From Polysphondylium violaceum (lineage: Eukaryota; Evosea; Eumycetozoa; Dictyosteliales; Dictyosteliaceae), in the NCBI GenBank assembly GCA_000277445.1, contig AJWJ01000396.1, positions 1-22,570 of the forward strand: a stretch of DNA of 22,570 nt, written 5' to 3'. Made by a program: the position numbers and the translations under genes. Of this stretch, positions 1-11,928 are shown one piece after another. The notes under the pieces were generated by a model. It worked only from the letters and a program-made list of their open reading frames with translations, was not told the origin of the DNA and made no database searches. Each line of letters starts with the position of its first letter. The stretch's first letter is position 1.

Positions 1-240
1 ATTAAAATAGCAAACGGTGCAGCGGGTCAGCCCGTTATGGGTGACTTTAGCGTGGCACGTGGTGCCTTTGTCTGTCTTGGTAAAGCGAAGAGAATTGTCA
101 ACGCATACCTCGATTAGCTTACGGTGAGCATCAAGGGGGATGTCGTTCTCAGACTTGATGGCGGGAAAGAAGAAACGAACAGAGAACTCATCCCTCTTAA
201 GGGAGAACACCCTCTGTGCCGAGAGGAGTCTTGAAATTTA
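1..240 (-). CDS. Partial GC-rich coding segment, unassigned (possible retroelement or host exon)
   Basis: A minus-strand frame stays open from about 238 to the window edge, about 79 codons. The segment is close to half G+C, while flanking DNA is strongly AT-rich, and its codons often end in C or G, so it looks coding. Recognisable stretches include VFSLKRDEF, IPLDAHRKLIEVCVDNSLRF and a Cys/His group ending TRCTVC, which could be half of a zinc-binding motif. The frame begins just after a possible 3' splice site (TTTCAAG, about 237-243), so this may be an internal exon. I see no start codon. The family is not recognised. A fragment of a non-LTR or other retroelement is possible, since such ORFs are GC-richer than host genes in dictyostelids, but a host exon is not excluded. 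Confidence 0.4.
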
Positions 241-445
241 ATATATAAAATAAGATCGCTGTAAATTCATCAATGAATATTTGATGAGTTGATGTGTATC
301 TAGGCAAACACATGCTGACAGTTTTAGAGTTAGTCTATTCTTTGAACAAGAAGATTTAATTTTTCACTCTAACAAATAATGTGGTGCATTTTAAAAGTTT
401 AAAAGAAAAAAGGGACAATTTTTATTAAACTATCGATTAATATTT
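241..445. other. Intergenic, 3' side of the surface-protein gene
   Basis: An AT-rich spacer of 205 bp between the GC-rich segment and the stop codon of the EGF/IPT gene. Apart from the polyadenylation signal listed separately, I see no gene or clear structure in it. Confidence 0.5.
421..426 (-). terminator. Polyadenylation signal of the EGF/IPT surface-protein gene
   Basis: AATAAA on the minus strand, 20 bp past the stop codon at 446. It is the usual eukaryotic poly(A) signal and the first one in the 3' flank. Confidence 0.6.
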
Positions 446-3400
446 CTAATTTCCAACAATTTTTCTTAATTTAATGGCAATATTTGAATTACCTTTTTTA
501 CTGAGTGCAAAAATAATAAATAAAATTAATACAATTAAAAATACAATACCACCAATTACCACACCAGCAATTTGAGCATTTGTTAATTTCTTTTTAGAAT
601 TGTCTATAGTACAAATTGAATTTTCCAAATCACCTGCATTAATCGATTCGAGCAATACAGAGAAATCTGGATCGAGTAAAGAGTAATTGGTATAAAAAGG
701 TATATTTAAAGCTATAAATGATTGATCAGAGGTAGATTGTTTAGAAAATTGTTTACTGCCAATATCGATCTGTTGATTTGTTATTTGTCGTTGTCTACCA
801 TCGATAAAACCAAATTTAATAAATCTACCAAATAATGATCTATCCTGAATTTGAATTTTAATATACTCTGATTGATTATCATCTACAAACTCTTTATATG
901 AACATGCAATCTTTTCATTAGATTCTAAACCAACATTCATTACCAATTGAAGTGAATTTGTTGATTTACTAAATGGATACGATGTAATATTAAATGTAAA
1001 TTTAATTGTTGATGGATTCATTATTAGTTTTTGATTTGCAAAAGTTACTGTAGTTGTTTGGTTAAAAATTTCTATTGTTGATACTATTGTAGTATTGAAT
1101 AAATTATTAATAATATATTTATATTGGTGCTGATTTTGATTATTATGAATTAATATCCATTTATCTTCATTAAATTCATAATTTGAAACTAGATTATTAT
1201 TATTATCCAATTCTCTTAATGATAAAACAGATATAAATGATGTATACTGTAGTTGAGATGATTCATTTTTTGTTACATTTACAAAAGGTTTTTTAGGATC
1301 TGGTATAATTTGAGTATCGGTATCAATCAATGATTTACAATCTAAACCACTGTGATTTGATTCACATAAACAAGCTCCATTTATACAGCTACCATAACCC
1401 AAAGCTGAACCACAATCTGATTTACAATTTGATATGGTTGTTGTTGGTGTTGGTGCAGGAGGACTTTTGCAATCTAAACCTATATATGGAGGAGTACAAT
1501 GACAAATTCCATTTAAACATTGACCATAACCTAAAGGTGCACCACAATCTGAATTACACAATTCTATAGAAGAAGAACTATAATTATTATCACTACTGCT
1601 GCTACTACTTAAAGGACCTTTTAAAATTACAACATTTGAAGAAAGATTATATGTCGTTTCTCTTACAGATAATTTATATTGATTTGCAGTTGGTAAATTA
1701 TTTAATACCAAAGTTGTACCAGTTATAATTGATAATGGTAGGGTTTCAGATGATTCCAAACCATTATTAAAATAATAAACAATATCAATTAAAATTGAAC
1801 CTCCACTAGAAACAAAATTTCGACCATAGATTATTAACTTTTCACTCGATTGCTCCAATGATGATGTTGATGTAATAATTGGATGACTTATAGGTGCTAA
1901 ATTAAAAGAGTATGGCAAGTTAAATAGCCCTAGTGTATCAGAATTATAACCAATATAGTTGAAATGTAAATCACTAATCCCATAAATCGAAAGGAACATA
2001 TTTGTACCATATCCAATTGGTATATTAAATAGACATTGATAATTTATAGATCCATTTGAATTTATACTAATATTTTGTCCATAAATAGATAGAAATTCAT
2101 TGTCTGAAGCAGAAAATACACACAGTGGAACATTATCCGTTGAAACACCAGGTACTTCATCGAAAACGGTAAAATTAACCAAAACCAGTTGTTTAAATGG
2201 ATCAGAGTCAAGTTGTTGAATTGATAGTGATGTTATTGATGGATATTCTGAATCAATGGCATTATTTGGACAAGATACATAGGGATATTGTAATGAATCT
2301 ATAAAAGAATAGAAACCATTTACAATAGTTGTAGAATCTCTAATATACTCACCTTTGTTCCCATACATATCTTCAGTGTAGAGATAATTGATAAAATAAG
2401 TTTGTGGTCTACACCTATTGGCTTCAATTTTAAAATTAATTATTACAGACTGATGATCTGTAAATGTAAAATTTCTACCCAATACATCATAATCACCTGC
2501 AATTTGAGCAATCACTTTCTTTTTTGGTTCATTAAAAGATAAAGAAAATACAAGTAGTGGAGAGTCGTCTGTACTATTGGGACTAACACTGGCACTCAAA
2601 ACAATAGGTGGCATCATATCAAAATCACCACTATTATCAATATAGACCTCTGCACTATTACCGAATTTACCCATTAAAATATCACTGCCAATTTCTTGTT
2701 CATTGATAAACAATGAATAATTTAAATAACTTGACATTACTTTTTGAGGAATTGTAAATTGAAATTGATATAAATCATTTCCAACATTGAAACTACCAAC
2801 AATATCCAATGGATTTGCAAGTTGACTAATAAATACTCTTAATAATAAAGAATTTAATTCAATATTATTATTCTTTAAACTTAAATAAAGTATTACATTG
2901 ACTGGATTATTAGAAACTGATACTGTATTTACATTGAAATAAAACACAGATAACAATGATGACAACAAAGGTTGAGAAACAAGATTAGGCACCCCAATAT
3001 TATGAAAAAGATATTCATTTGAATAGGCTTGATTATTACCAGTGTTATCAACAATAGAGATATTAAAACTAGTTGATTTTTTAAAAGGTACATAGATTTC
3101 ATAATGCCCCAATAGGCTATTACCAAATACCAAATTATTTCCTTTCACAAAATATGTATGAGCATCAGTTTGGATTGCCGCATAATAGAAACCAGATATG
3201 TCATCGGAAAATTCCAAATTCAATACCGATATTGTTTCATTTATGATTTCTAAAAAATAGGATTCTATTTTGGGTGCAATGGAATCTGTACTGTTTATAA
3301 TGGACAGGGAAAGATGACTATAACTTGTTACACCAAAATTAAAAACAACTTGATTTTGATACAAACGGACCAATGTGGGAAGAATAAATATTTTTTCATT

Positions 3401-4671
3401 GTCACTCACCGATATCAAACCAAATGGATAATAATAATATTGAGGAATCTTTAATTCATCCATATAAAATGAAAATCTATAGTTTCCTTGATCAGATCTA
3501 GTTACTATACGAAATGAAAGTGAAATACCAGGGGAATAATTTACTGTTGAAACGTCTATTTGAGAACTAGATGGATCTGGGAAAGAAAAATCGGCCATTT
3601 GTTTCCATTGATTTTGATGAATATAATTTGGTGTCATTGCTTTGCTATTGAGAGTAAACAAACTCATAAATCCAAAAGAATCTCCAAACATTGGGATATA
3701 ATCTTGTTCAAATACAGGAATAACACTTGTTGCTGTAGGATCCAATGATCTGTACGTAATCACATTTCCTGTATTGGGTACACATGGAAATGTTGTTTTC
3801 ATTGAACTACCCATTTTTACTTTTGAATCTAAATTATTTATTTTATTAATATATTTTAAAAAGATATAAGTATAGTATACACTTACAATCACCTAAAGCT
3901 ACAGGACTAAAAACTGGTACTACAGTTAAAGATACTTGAAAACTAAATGTTTCAGGAAATGAACTGACACCACTATTGAATATAAATGTCAATAAATACA
4001 ACTTATTGTCAATATATTTACTAGTCATTCCAAAGCCAGTCATATTAGATAATATAAAAAAAGAGTCATCCAATGGTCTAATAAATGAATCATCCATTTC
4101 AAGATATGTTTGAAATTTATAATTGGATATAGAGTACGATGTATTTAATAATCTTGGTGCCCCAAGTATCGAAACAGTTGGATATGTTGTAGGTATTTCT
4201 ATTAGAAAAATAATGGCCACCATAATTAGTACATGATAGAGTAAATAAAAGTTAAAGAAACCTACTTAAGCATGTATAATCCAAAGGCATACCATCACTA
4301 TTAAAAGTGGCTATTGATTTTATTGTTGAATTAGATAAAACAAAATCAACATCAAATTTATTGTAAGGTAATAAATTACTAGTCAATAGAGTGTTTATCT
4401 TTATAGTAAAAGCATTTGAAATACTTTTCAGCACTGTAAAATCACAAGGTACAGTAGGTAAACCTTGTAGTTTACAACTTTGAATAGAGGCACCTCCTAG
4501 TAAAACTATTGTATCTTGAATTAAATATTCGAAAGAACACTCATCATTTGAGTTTGCATAGGGTTCAATTCCATACGGTAGTATAGGGTATGCAATGCCA
4601 CCAGAGACACTCACCAATGACCCTATTAGAATAAGAAATACTATAACAGTGTACTTTTTCATGGCCATCAT
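446..4671 (-). CDS. ComC-like EGF/IPT type I surface membrane protein (3 exons, 1366 aa)
   Basis: Exons are 4671-4266, 4198-3887 and 3828-446, with introns of 67 and 58 bp (donors GTAGGT and GTAAGT); the join is in frame. A signal peptide starts at MMAMKKYTVIVFLILIG. A long beta-rich ectodomain with many NxS/T sites follows. An IPT/TIG-like stretch (IITSTSSLEQSSEKLIIYGR) lies just before a Ser run and two EGF-like modules (residues about 995-1070, each of the form CxSDCG-GYGxCxNGxCxC-GLDC). The next 250 residues match the layout of the ComC 'supersandwich' C-terminal domain. One membrane span follows (about 1323-1346, AGVVIGGIVFLIVLILF), with a short basic cytosolic tail. Dictyostelid proteins of this layout belong to the family of ComC and its relatives, linked to cell communication and adhesion; the role here is inferred from the family only. 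The large third exon alone has a Met at residue 245, but it would lack the signal peptide. Confidence 0.85.
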
Positions 4672-4992
4672 ATTGTTTTAATTATACACTAACAATATGC
4701 GAGTGTTTATTTTGTGTGGAAGGCTTGCCCCATCTCTCCACAATCCTTTTTTTTCCTGCAGAGATATTTTTTTCCTGATATTTCTTTTTTTTTTTGAATT
4801 AAATAAATATCTATATTTTGATCGATAAAATAAAAAAAATGGATAATAAAAAAGAAAAAATGCATTTGTTGAAAAAAAAAACTTGGTCTTAATTTTATCA
4901 AAGTAATGATAAACTACTCCAGAAGATACAAGTAGATTACATTGTACAATGTACCTAGATATTAAATAAAAAAAAATGTTTATTATTTATTT
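4672..4992. promoter_or_regulatory. Intergenic and promoter of the EGF/IPT gene
   Basis: This 321 bp stretch separates two minus-strand genes. It holds the 5' flank of the surface-protein gene, including a short pyrimidine-rich patch (about 4724-4760, with CTTGCCCCATCTCTCCACAA), then T and A runs. At 4979-4984 an AATAAA on the minus strand probably serves the methyltransferase gene that ends at 4993. I see no other gene. Confidence 0.5.
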
Positions 4993-6084
4993 TTAAAGTA
5001 TTGTATATAAATGAATTTCTTGATAATCACCAAAAGTAGGATCATCTTCTGGAACGGGGATGTCTGTATCGATCTTTTTCACCCAACCTTTTAGCTTTAA
5101 TGGTATTTTATTATTTTTAAAAGATTCTTCAAGTGATGGAATTGTAACCAATTTCATACCCTTTTTAGTGTGTTTTTGTATAAATTTCCAAAATTCAATA
5201 TGGAGATCTTTGTTTTCTTGAAAGAACTCCAAAACATTGTTCATATAGATGATATCAGATTGTTGGACCAAGTCACTATTTTTCATAATATCACCGTGAA
5301 CAATGTCGATTTTATCAGTCATTTTATATTTTTTAATAATATTCTTTTGCAAGTCTACAAAGAATTGATTGATTTCAATACCTGTTAATTTTGAACATTG
5401 TCCAAAAAGATATCCAGTATATAAAACTGATCCTAATCTTGATCCAATATCCAATAGTTTTTTATCTGTTGTATCACCTAGAAAAGCTTCACTAAACATA
5501 TATTTTAATTGATTTGGTGTAGTAGAGTGAGAAATATAATCTATATATGTTGATAGATATATTAGTATACTAAATGAATAGATATATAATTTAAATTTAA
5601 ATTACATACTTAATGTAGCAACAGATTTTGAATTACAATCTAAACAATAGTGGCTTTGTAATTTACCAGATTCAACCATTTCATCGATATCTTCGTCAGT
5701 GTAGAGAAATCCATCGACATTGATGGTATTTTCTTTTGTATAACCTTTGAATGAATTATTTTTTGGTATACAAATAAACTCATTGGGTGCCTCTGTGGTG
5801 ATGTCTGGTAAGGAATCTTTAATGTCTTGAATAATGGTGGCAAGTACGTTTTCTTGTTTTGATTCTTTTGGTTTATGATCTGGTATTGGATCAATTTGAA
5901 TGTTTAAATGACTACAAACAAATGAAATGAAATCTAATCTATCGTCATTATCTTTAATTGGTCTAACTAAATCTTTAAATTGTTTTTTAATCAATTCTAA
6001 ATCGATTGGTGCTGTAGTTTCATCTTGTTCAACAATCTCTTCTTGTTTCTTTCTTTTATTTGATTTATTTGTTGGTTCACTCAT
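4993..6084 (-). CDS. Class I SAM-dependent methyltransferase, DOT1-like fold (2 exons, 340 aa)
   Basis: Exons are 6084-5610 and 5540-4993, with a 69 bp intron (donor GTATGT, acceptor ATATATAG); a nearer AG would break the frame. Residues 1-25 are Lys/Glu-rich and could hold a nuclear localisation signal (NKSNKRKKQEE). Residues 30-150 show no domain I know, but include HYCLDCNSKS. The Rossmann methyltransferase core starts near residue 165: motif I is LLDIGSRLGS (about 187-196), the acidic end of strand beta-2 is GIEIN (about 212-216), then a VHGDIM loop and an IIYMNNVLEFF strand. The GIEIN..F spacing and the N-rich strand recall DOT1-type lysine methyltransferases, but the substrate cannot be read from the sequence. 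It may modify protein or RNA. The gene is divergent from GDP-fucose synthase, 201 bp away. Confidence 0.75.
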
Positions 6085-6285
6085 TATTCTAGAGTTTGTG
6101 TGTATATAGGGTCCCTATCGTTTCTTTCGTTTTTTTCATTTCGAGAAATATATGCAAAAAATTAAAAATTTAAAAAAAAAAAAAAAAATAAAAAAAAAAG
6201 GGAATCCTCCACCTCTGCAACCACAATAGATATATTTTTTTTTCATTTATTAATAAATCTAAGAATAGGATAGAGATCTGTAGAT
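6085..6285. promoter_or_regulatory. Divergent promoter, methyltransferase and GDP-fucose synthase
   Basis: A 201 bp spacer between two genes transcribed away from each other, so it must hold both promoters unless they lie inside the genes. It contains a long A run (about 6170-6199) and a small GC-richer patch (6200-6225, GGGAATCCTCCACCTCTGC). Confidence 0.6.
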
Positions 6286-7611
<1,326 letters not shown>

Positions 7612-8474
7612 AAATATAATAATAAATTAAACTAATCCTGTTTATTGTTTGATTATTGATAAAATCTAAAATCATTAAACTATTCTCTCGCACACAAGAT
7701 AGTGTATTTATCATTGACCAGCTTTTCTTTTTTAAAAACATTTATTTCTATTCTTTTCTAGTTTTCGACCAGTTTTACGAAAAATGACCCTTTATATAAA
7801 TTTTTGTAATTTTTAATTTTTTTTCTTTTTGTTTTTTTTTTTCACACAATCTTTTGGTCACATTTTTCCTTTGGTGATTTGGGAACTTTTAAGATTTTCT
7901 TTTTCTTTTTTTTCTTTTCACATTAGTGTAAGTCATATCTATCAATGATTTTATAAGGGTGATTATCAATCCTCTATTTCCTCTCCCTCCTCCTCCTTCC
8001 TCTCCTCTCCTCCCCTCCTTATCCCCTCCCCGACAGTATACTATTAGTATAGTATCAAGTTGTAATACTCCTTCTCCTTCTCCTCCTCCTCTTCTAATTA
8101 CTACTCCTATTACTCATACCTCCCCCATTATTTATTCGATAAAGGAAAATCCAAATTCGATTAAATAAATATATTCTCCTCTCCCCCCAATTTTTGTGTG
8201 TATGTACTAATTTTTTTTTTAAATATAATTTAAAACAGTTCCGTTAGCCCCCATATATAGTGTGTGTGTTATATTTGTGATAGTAGTAATAATAAAAAAG
8301 TGTGTGTTTCTTTTTTTTTTTTTTCTACTTCATATCAGTTGAAATTAGATAGATTTATAGATTAGAAAGTACAATATATTTACAAGTAGTTTTTTTAGTA
8401 AAAAAAGAAAAAGATCATCTCTTTCAAGTTGTCAATAACAACACAGCACCACACAAAACACACACAATAGCAAA
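7612..8474. promoter_or_regulatory. Intergenic, 3' flank of ger and promoter of the copper transporter
   Basis: 863 bp with no credible gene. The left half is T-rich. At 7971-8034 there is a strand-biased C/T tract (CTCCCTCCTCCTCC and similar), with a second one at 8067-8098. Between them lies a near-perfect dyad, TATACTATTAGTATA (8037-8051). TG repeats occur near 8199 and 8261-8270, and the 5' leader just before the ATG is CA-rich (about 8439-8470). The open frame through 7959-8168 is low-complexity and not a likely gene. Confidence 0.6.
8037..8051. repeat. Short dyad TATACTATTAGTATA
   Basis: Two 7-base arms around one central base, placed between two pyrimidine tracts about 430 bp upstream of the copper transporter start. 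It is a candidate transcription-factor site, but it may be chance in AT-rich DNA. Confidence 0.35.
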
Positions 8475-9551
8475 ATGAAACAAAAAATCATATTGTCAAT
8501 TATTTTAATAATTTCAATCCAAATTGGATTATCCAGTCAACAGGGAGTCGACTGCATCACCACACCCACCGATCCAAGTTGTGCAAACTATGTGTATCCA
8601 GCTAGCAGTGCTACATCTGACATCAATGGACTTTGTAAGGGTATGCCCTACATGACAGTATGTTCGCTTCAAAAGGCATGCAATGAATCCTCACTCAGCA
8701 CTGGTATTTGTCAACCATTCTCTTTGTTGGCTCAATCTTGCACCGAGGATATGGGCGGTATGTCTGATTGCAAGAATTTCAAATCGCTCTGCACCACCAG
8801 CGGCTCTGTCGTCAGCTCATGCAATTCCACTCAATTTATTGCTAATCTCCCCACCACCAAAACCATAAACACTCAGGTCAAGAGTATCTGTGGCGAAATG
8901 AATATGGAGGACTGCCAAAAGTGTCCAAACTCCAATGGTATGGGTTATCTCCAATGCGACATCTTTGACGTCTACTCTCTTCTTTGCATGGCTATGCCCG
9001 ACATGAGTCAATGCTCCACATGGCAATCAATGTGTGTTGCCTCGTCCCCCATGGCCCAATCGGAATTGAGTACAACCTTTTGTCAACTTCCCGTCGCTGA
9101 ACAAACTCCCCTCATGAGAATGTTTTTCCACACCGGTATTTTGGACTATGTCCTCTTTAAAACCTGGATCCCACGTACTCCTCGTCAATTTGCCGGTGCT
9201 TGGTTTGCCATCTTTTTCTTTGCCATCATTTTCGAATGTGAAAAGACTCTTCGTAGCATTCTCGAAAAGAAATGGGAAAAAGAAAGATTGGAAGCCAATG
9301 AAAAAGACGACAAAAACAGTCTTATCATCAACGGTACCATCTTTAAAGGCTCCTATCCATCATTCTCTTATCGTGACATTGTCAAAGGTTTTCTCCATGG
9401 TCTTGAACTCACAATGAGTTATTTGTTAATGTTGGTTGCTATGACCTTTAACGTTGCTCTCTTTTTCAGTGTCATTGCCGGTACAATCTTTGGTTATATT
9501 TTAGTTGGTAGATTTAGATCATACAAACCAAAGGATTCATGTTGTGATTAA
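8475..9551 (+). CDS. p80-like CTR/COPT-family copper transporter, intronless, 358 aa
   Basis: CTR proteins form trimers that pass Cu(I) across the plasma or endosomal membrane. A signal peptide (MKQKIILSIILIISIQIGLS) is followed by a Cys-rich lumenal domain, about residues 25-210, with many Cys and Met clusters that could bind copper: MGGM (93-96), MNM (142-144) and MAMPDM (172-177). The first span is about 238-255 (FAGAWFAIFFFAIIFE). The cytosolic loop is charged. The second and third spans, about 308-345, hold the family's MxxxM (M319-M323) and GxxxG (G336-G340), and the tail ends SCCD, a typical C-terminal Cys copper site. The long Cys-rich ectodomain resembles Dictyostelium p80, an endosomal marker of this family, more than the short Met/His tails of animal CTR1. 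The codons are rich in C-ending forms compared with neighbours, which suggests high expression. Confidence 0.9.
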   Translation: MKQKIILSIILIISIQIGLSSQQGVDCITTPTDPSCANYVYPASSATSDINGLCKGMPYMTVCSLQKACNESSLSTGICQPFSLLAQSCTEDMGGMSDCKNFKSLCTTSGSVVSSCNSTQFIANLPTTKTINTQVKSICGEMNMEDCQKCPNSNGMGYLQCDIFDVYSLLCMAMPDMSQCSTWQSMCVASSPMAQSELSTTFCQLPVAEQTPLMRMFFHTGILDYVLFKTWIPRTPRQFAGAWFAIFFFAIIFECEKTLRSILEKKWEKERLEANEKDDKNSLIINGTIFKGSYPSFSYRDIVKGFLHGLELTMSYLLMLVAMTFNVALFFSVIAGTIFGYILVGRFRSYKPKDSCCD

Positions 9552-10137
9552 TTTGTATTATTACAATACTTTTTATTTATCCACCACACTTATCTTTTTT
9601 CTTCCACTACTATTACTTCTGACTGCTACTCTATTTATATAAATAATACAAAAAAACTTATTAGTTTATTATTTAATTTCATCGACTCGAATACAAATAA
9701 TAAAAACAATAAATTATTATTATTATTTATCATTCCCCTAAATTAAATCATCAAGACATCTGTAATTTATAGTTTATGATCTTTAGTGTCATTATTTTTA
9801 AAGTGATAGTCGTGGTTATTAAGATTAATAAGACCAAATTTATTTCAATCTCAAAACTATCTTGTGAACAAAGATAAATTAATTTCACCAAATTTATCTT
9901 TATTGGTCACAAGATCACTTTCAAAATAATGACATCGAAACAAATGTGTTAATTGTAATTTTATTTGTTTTTTAGGTGTGTGAAGTTCACGTCTCATTAA
10001 TTTATGAAAATTAAAAAAATAAAAATTGATCATCTACTTTTTTTTTTTTTTTTTAATTATTTTTCTTCATTTTTTTTTCATATATTATTCAATTTTTTTT
10101 TATTAATTACCTATATTTATTTATATATACATACAAC
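9552..10137. other. Intergenic, copper transporter 3' flank and rpn7 promoter
   Basis: 586 bp without a coding frame. AATAAA signals at 9699-9704 and 9708-9713 probably end the copper transporter transcript. The middle is taken up by a large foldback (9787-9934, separate entry). The right end is T- and A-rich DNA leading to the Rpn7 ATG at 10138. Confidence 0.55.
9787..9934. repeat. Nested foldback (imperfect palindrome, 148 bp)
   Basis: The outer arms are 9787-9807 and 9914-9934, which pair at 20 of 21 positions (left arm TGTCATTATTTTTAAAGTGA, right arm ending AAAATAATGACA). Inside them is a second hairpin: 9861-9880 (CTTGTGAACAAAGATAAATT) against 9891-9913 (AATTTATCTTTATTGGTCA plus CAAG), with a small bulge. 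The left arm also weakly continues the pairing past 9807. No clear target-site duplication flanks it. It may be a MITE-like or foldback DNA element, the 3' end structure of the neighbouring transcript, or a precursor of small RNA. I cannot choose among these from sequence alone. Confidence 0.75.
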
Positions 10138-11529
10138 ATGGATGACATTAAAAAATTACCAGACTTGGCTATTGCAGACTTAGTATTTAGTGTAACTTTA
10201 AATTCAAAAGATGAAACTCTTAAAAAATCATTAATTACAGAAATTGAAAAGCATAGTATGTTTGTCTGATTGTATTGCAGAATAATGATAATAATAACAT
10301 CTACTAATAATCATCAATAATAAATTAGGAATGTTACCATTATATAAAAGATTAGTTGATCAATTAAAATGGACTGAAGACAAGTCATTGGTTGAGAAAT
10401 TAACTGTTGATAATCAAAATGAATTAAAGACTTTAGATGAAAAGATTAAAGATTGTGAAGAAAACTTTGGTGAATCTGAAATTAGAGAAGCTTATTTAGC
10501 AAAATCTGATTATTATTGTCGTATTGGTGATAAGGTATCTAGATGATTAATTATAAACAACCAACTATCTATTTCATTAGATGATTAAATATTAATAACA
10601 TATATTGTATTAAATATTAGGATATGGCAAGTCAATTTTATAGACAAACATTTGAAAAAACAGTACCATTAGGTCAAAAGTTAGATATTGTATTTACTTT
10701 AATTAGAATGGGTATTTTTTGGATGGATCATGATATTGTAACTCGTAATATAGAAAAAGCTAAAACTCTTGTAGAAGAAGGTGGTGATTGGGATAGAAAG
10801 AATAGATTAAAGACTTATGAAGCCGTTTATCTTATGGCAATTAGAAAGTTTAAAGAAGCCTCTGAATTATATTTAGATACTTTGGCAAGTTTTACATCTA
10901 CAGAATTTATTGAATACAGTAGATTTGTTCAATATTTAATTTTCACTTCCCTCTTGCATCTTGATAGAGTCTCTTTGAAATCAAAAGTTATTGATTCTCC
11001 AGATGTTTTATCAGTTATCAATGATGTTCCTCATTTAAATGATTTACTTCAATCATTTTATAATGGTGAATATGCAAACTTTTTCAATAGCTTAGGTATT
11101 GTATTAAATATTTAAAAATATTATTATCATCATCATCATCATCATCATCACCATCATTTATTAATTCATTAAATATAAAATATAGCTCATTTTTCAGATT
11201 CAATCAAATGTGATAGATATCTTTCATCTCATAGTAAATTCTTTACTAGAGAAATGAGAATTCTTGCATACACCCAATTTTTAGAATCTTATTCAAGTGT
11301 TAAGATGGATTCAATGGCCAATCAATTCGGTGTTACATATGATTTTATTGATAGAGAGCTCTCTCGTTTTGTTGCCGCTGGTCGTTTGAATTGTAAAATT
11401 GATAAAGTATCTGGTGTTGTTGAAACCACTAGATCTGATCTCAAAAATACTTTATACAAAACCACTCTTCAATCTGGTGATCACCTTTTAAATAGAGTTC
11501 AAAAACTTTCTCGTGTCATTAATGTTTAA
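10138..11529 (+). CDS. psmD6: 26S proteasome regulatory subunit Rpn7 / PSMD6, 4 exons, 380 aa
   Basis: Rpn7 is a PCI-domain subunit of the lid of the 19S regulatory particle, which recognises and deubiquitinates substrates in nucleus and cytosol. Exons are 10138-10255, 10329-10534, 10621-11095 and 11186-11529; introns are 73, 86 and 90 bp. Recognisable Rpn7 segments are the N-terminal helical part (MLPLYKRLVDQLKW), the repeat region with YEAVYLMAIRKFKEASELYLD and SFTSTEF, and the PCI/winged-helix end with QFLESYSSVKMDSMANQFGV and FIDRELSRFVAAGRLNCKID. The length is right for the family (about 380-390), so the model looks complete. The last intron carries an ATC repeat (about 11120-11155). A poly(A) signal lies at 11680-11685. 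The gene is convergent with the kinase gene. Confidence 0.95.
11121..11157 (+). repeat. ATC microsatellite inside Rpn7 intron 3
   Basis: About a dozen ATC/ATT units in a row, fully inside the 90 bp intron 11096-11185. Such triplet runs are common in dictyostelid non-coding DNA and may vary in length between strains. Confidence 0.8.
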
Positions 11530-11928
11530 AAATAGTCCACTATCCCTATCACCATCATCAATATATAAACTTGAAAGAAATAATAGTAATAATAATGAAA
11601 AAAGATATTTATTATTATTTTGTAGTATCTAAACCCACCCAAACATCATTGACAGCATAAAAAAACAAACAAACAAAAGAATAAATAATTATTAAACTTT
11701 AAATGTATATTTTATTTGTTCCACGCTATTTATTCTCGTTTACATCAATTAGTGCAAATCCCATGAATTTTTTTTTATTTTTATCCTATTTTTTGTCACA
11801 TCGAATTTACAAAGAAATTTTGTGCTTTCAATATATTTTGATTGTCACAATTAAAAGTCTTTGTAATTTATCGAGAAACCTTTCTCACCCAATTAATTTA
11901 ATGAAAAAAATAAAAACTGAAATAGTAT
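11530..11928. other. Intergenic between convergent rpn7 and kinase genes
   Basis: 399 bp of 3' flank for both genes. It holds the AATAAA of rpn7 at 11680-11685 and several A- and T-rich runs. An open frame from 11703 running into the kinase exon is an antisense shadow. No other feature is seen. Confidence 0.55.

Noticed and set aside
1330-1569. Plus-strand open frame of 79 codons
   Set aside because: Antisense shadow of the EGF-like part of the surface-protein gene; no independent coding sign.
7959-8168. Open frame coding a Pro/Ser-rich peptide
   Set aside because: Product of the C/T tracts only; low complexity in the promoter of the copper transporter.
8683-9417. Several open frames in other phases of the copper transporter gene
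   Set aside because: The real frame has a signal peptide, spans and CTR motifs; the others are shadows of its GC-richer codons.
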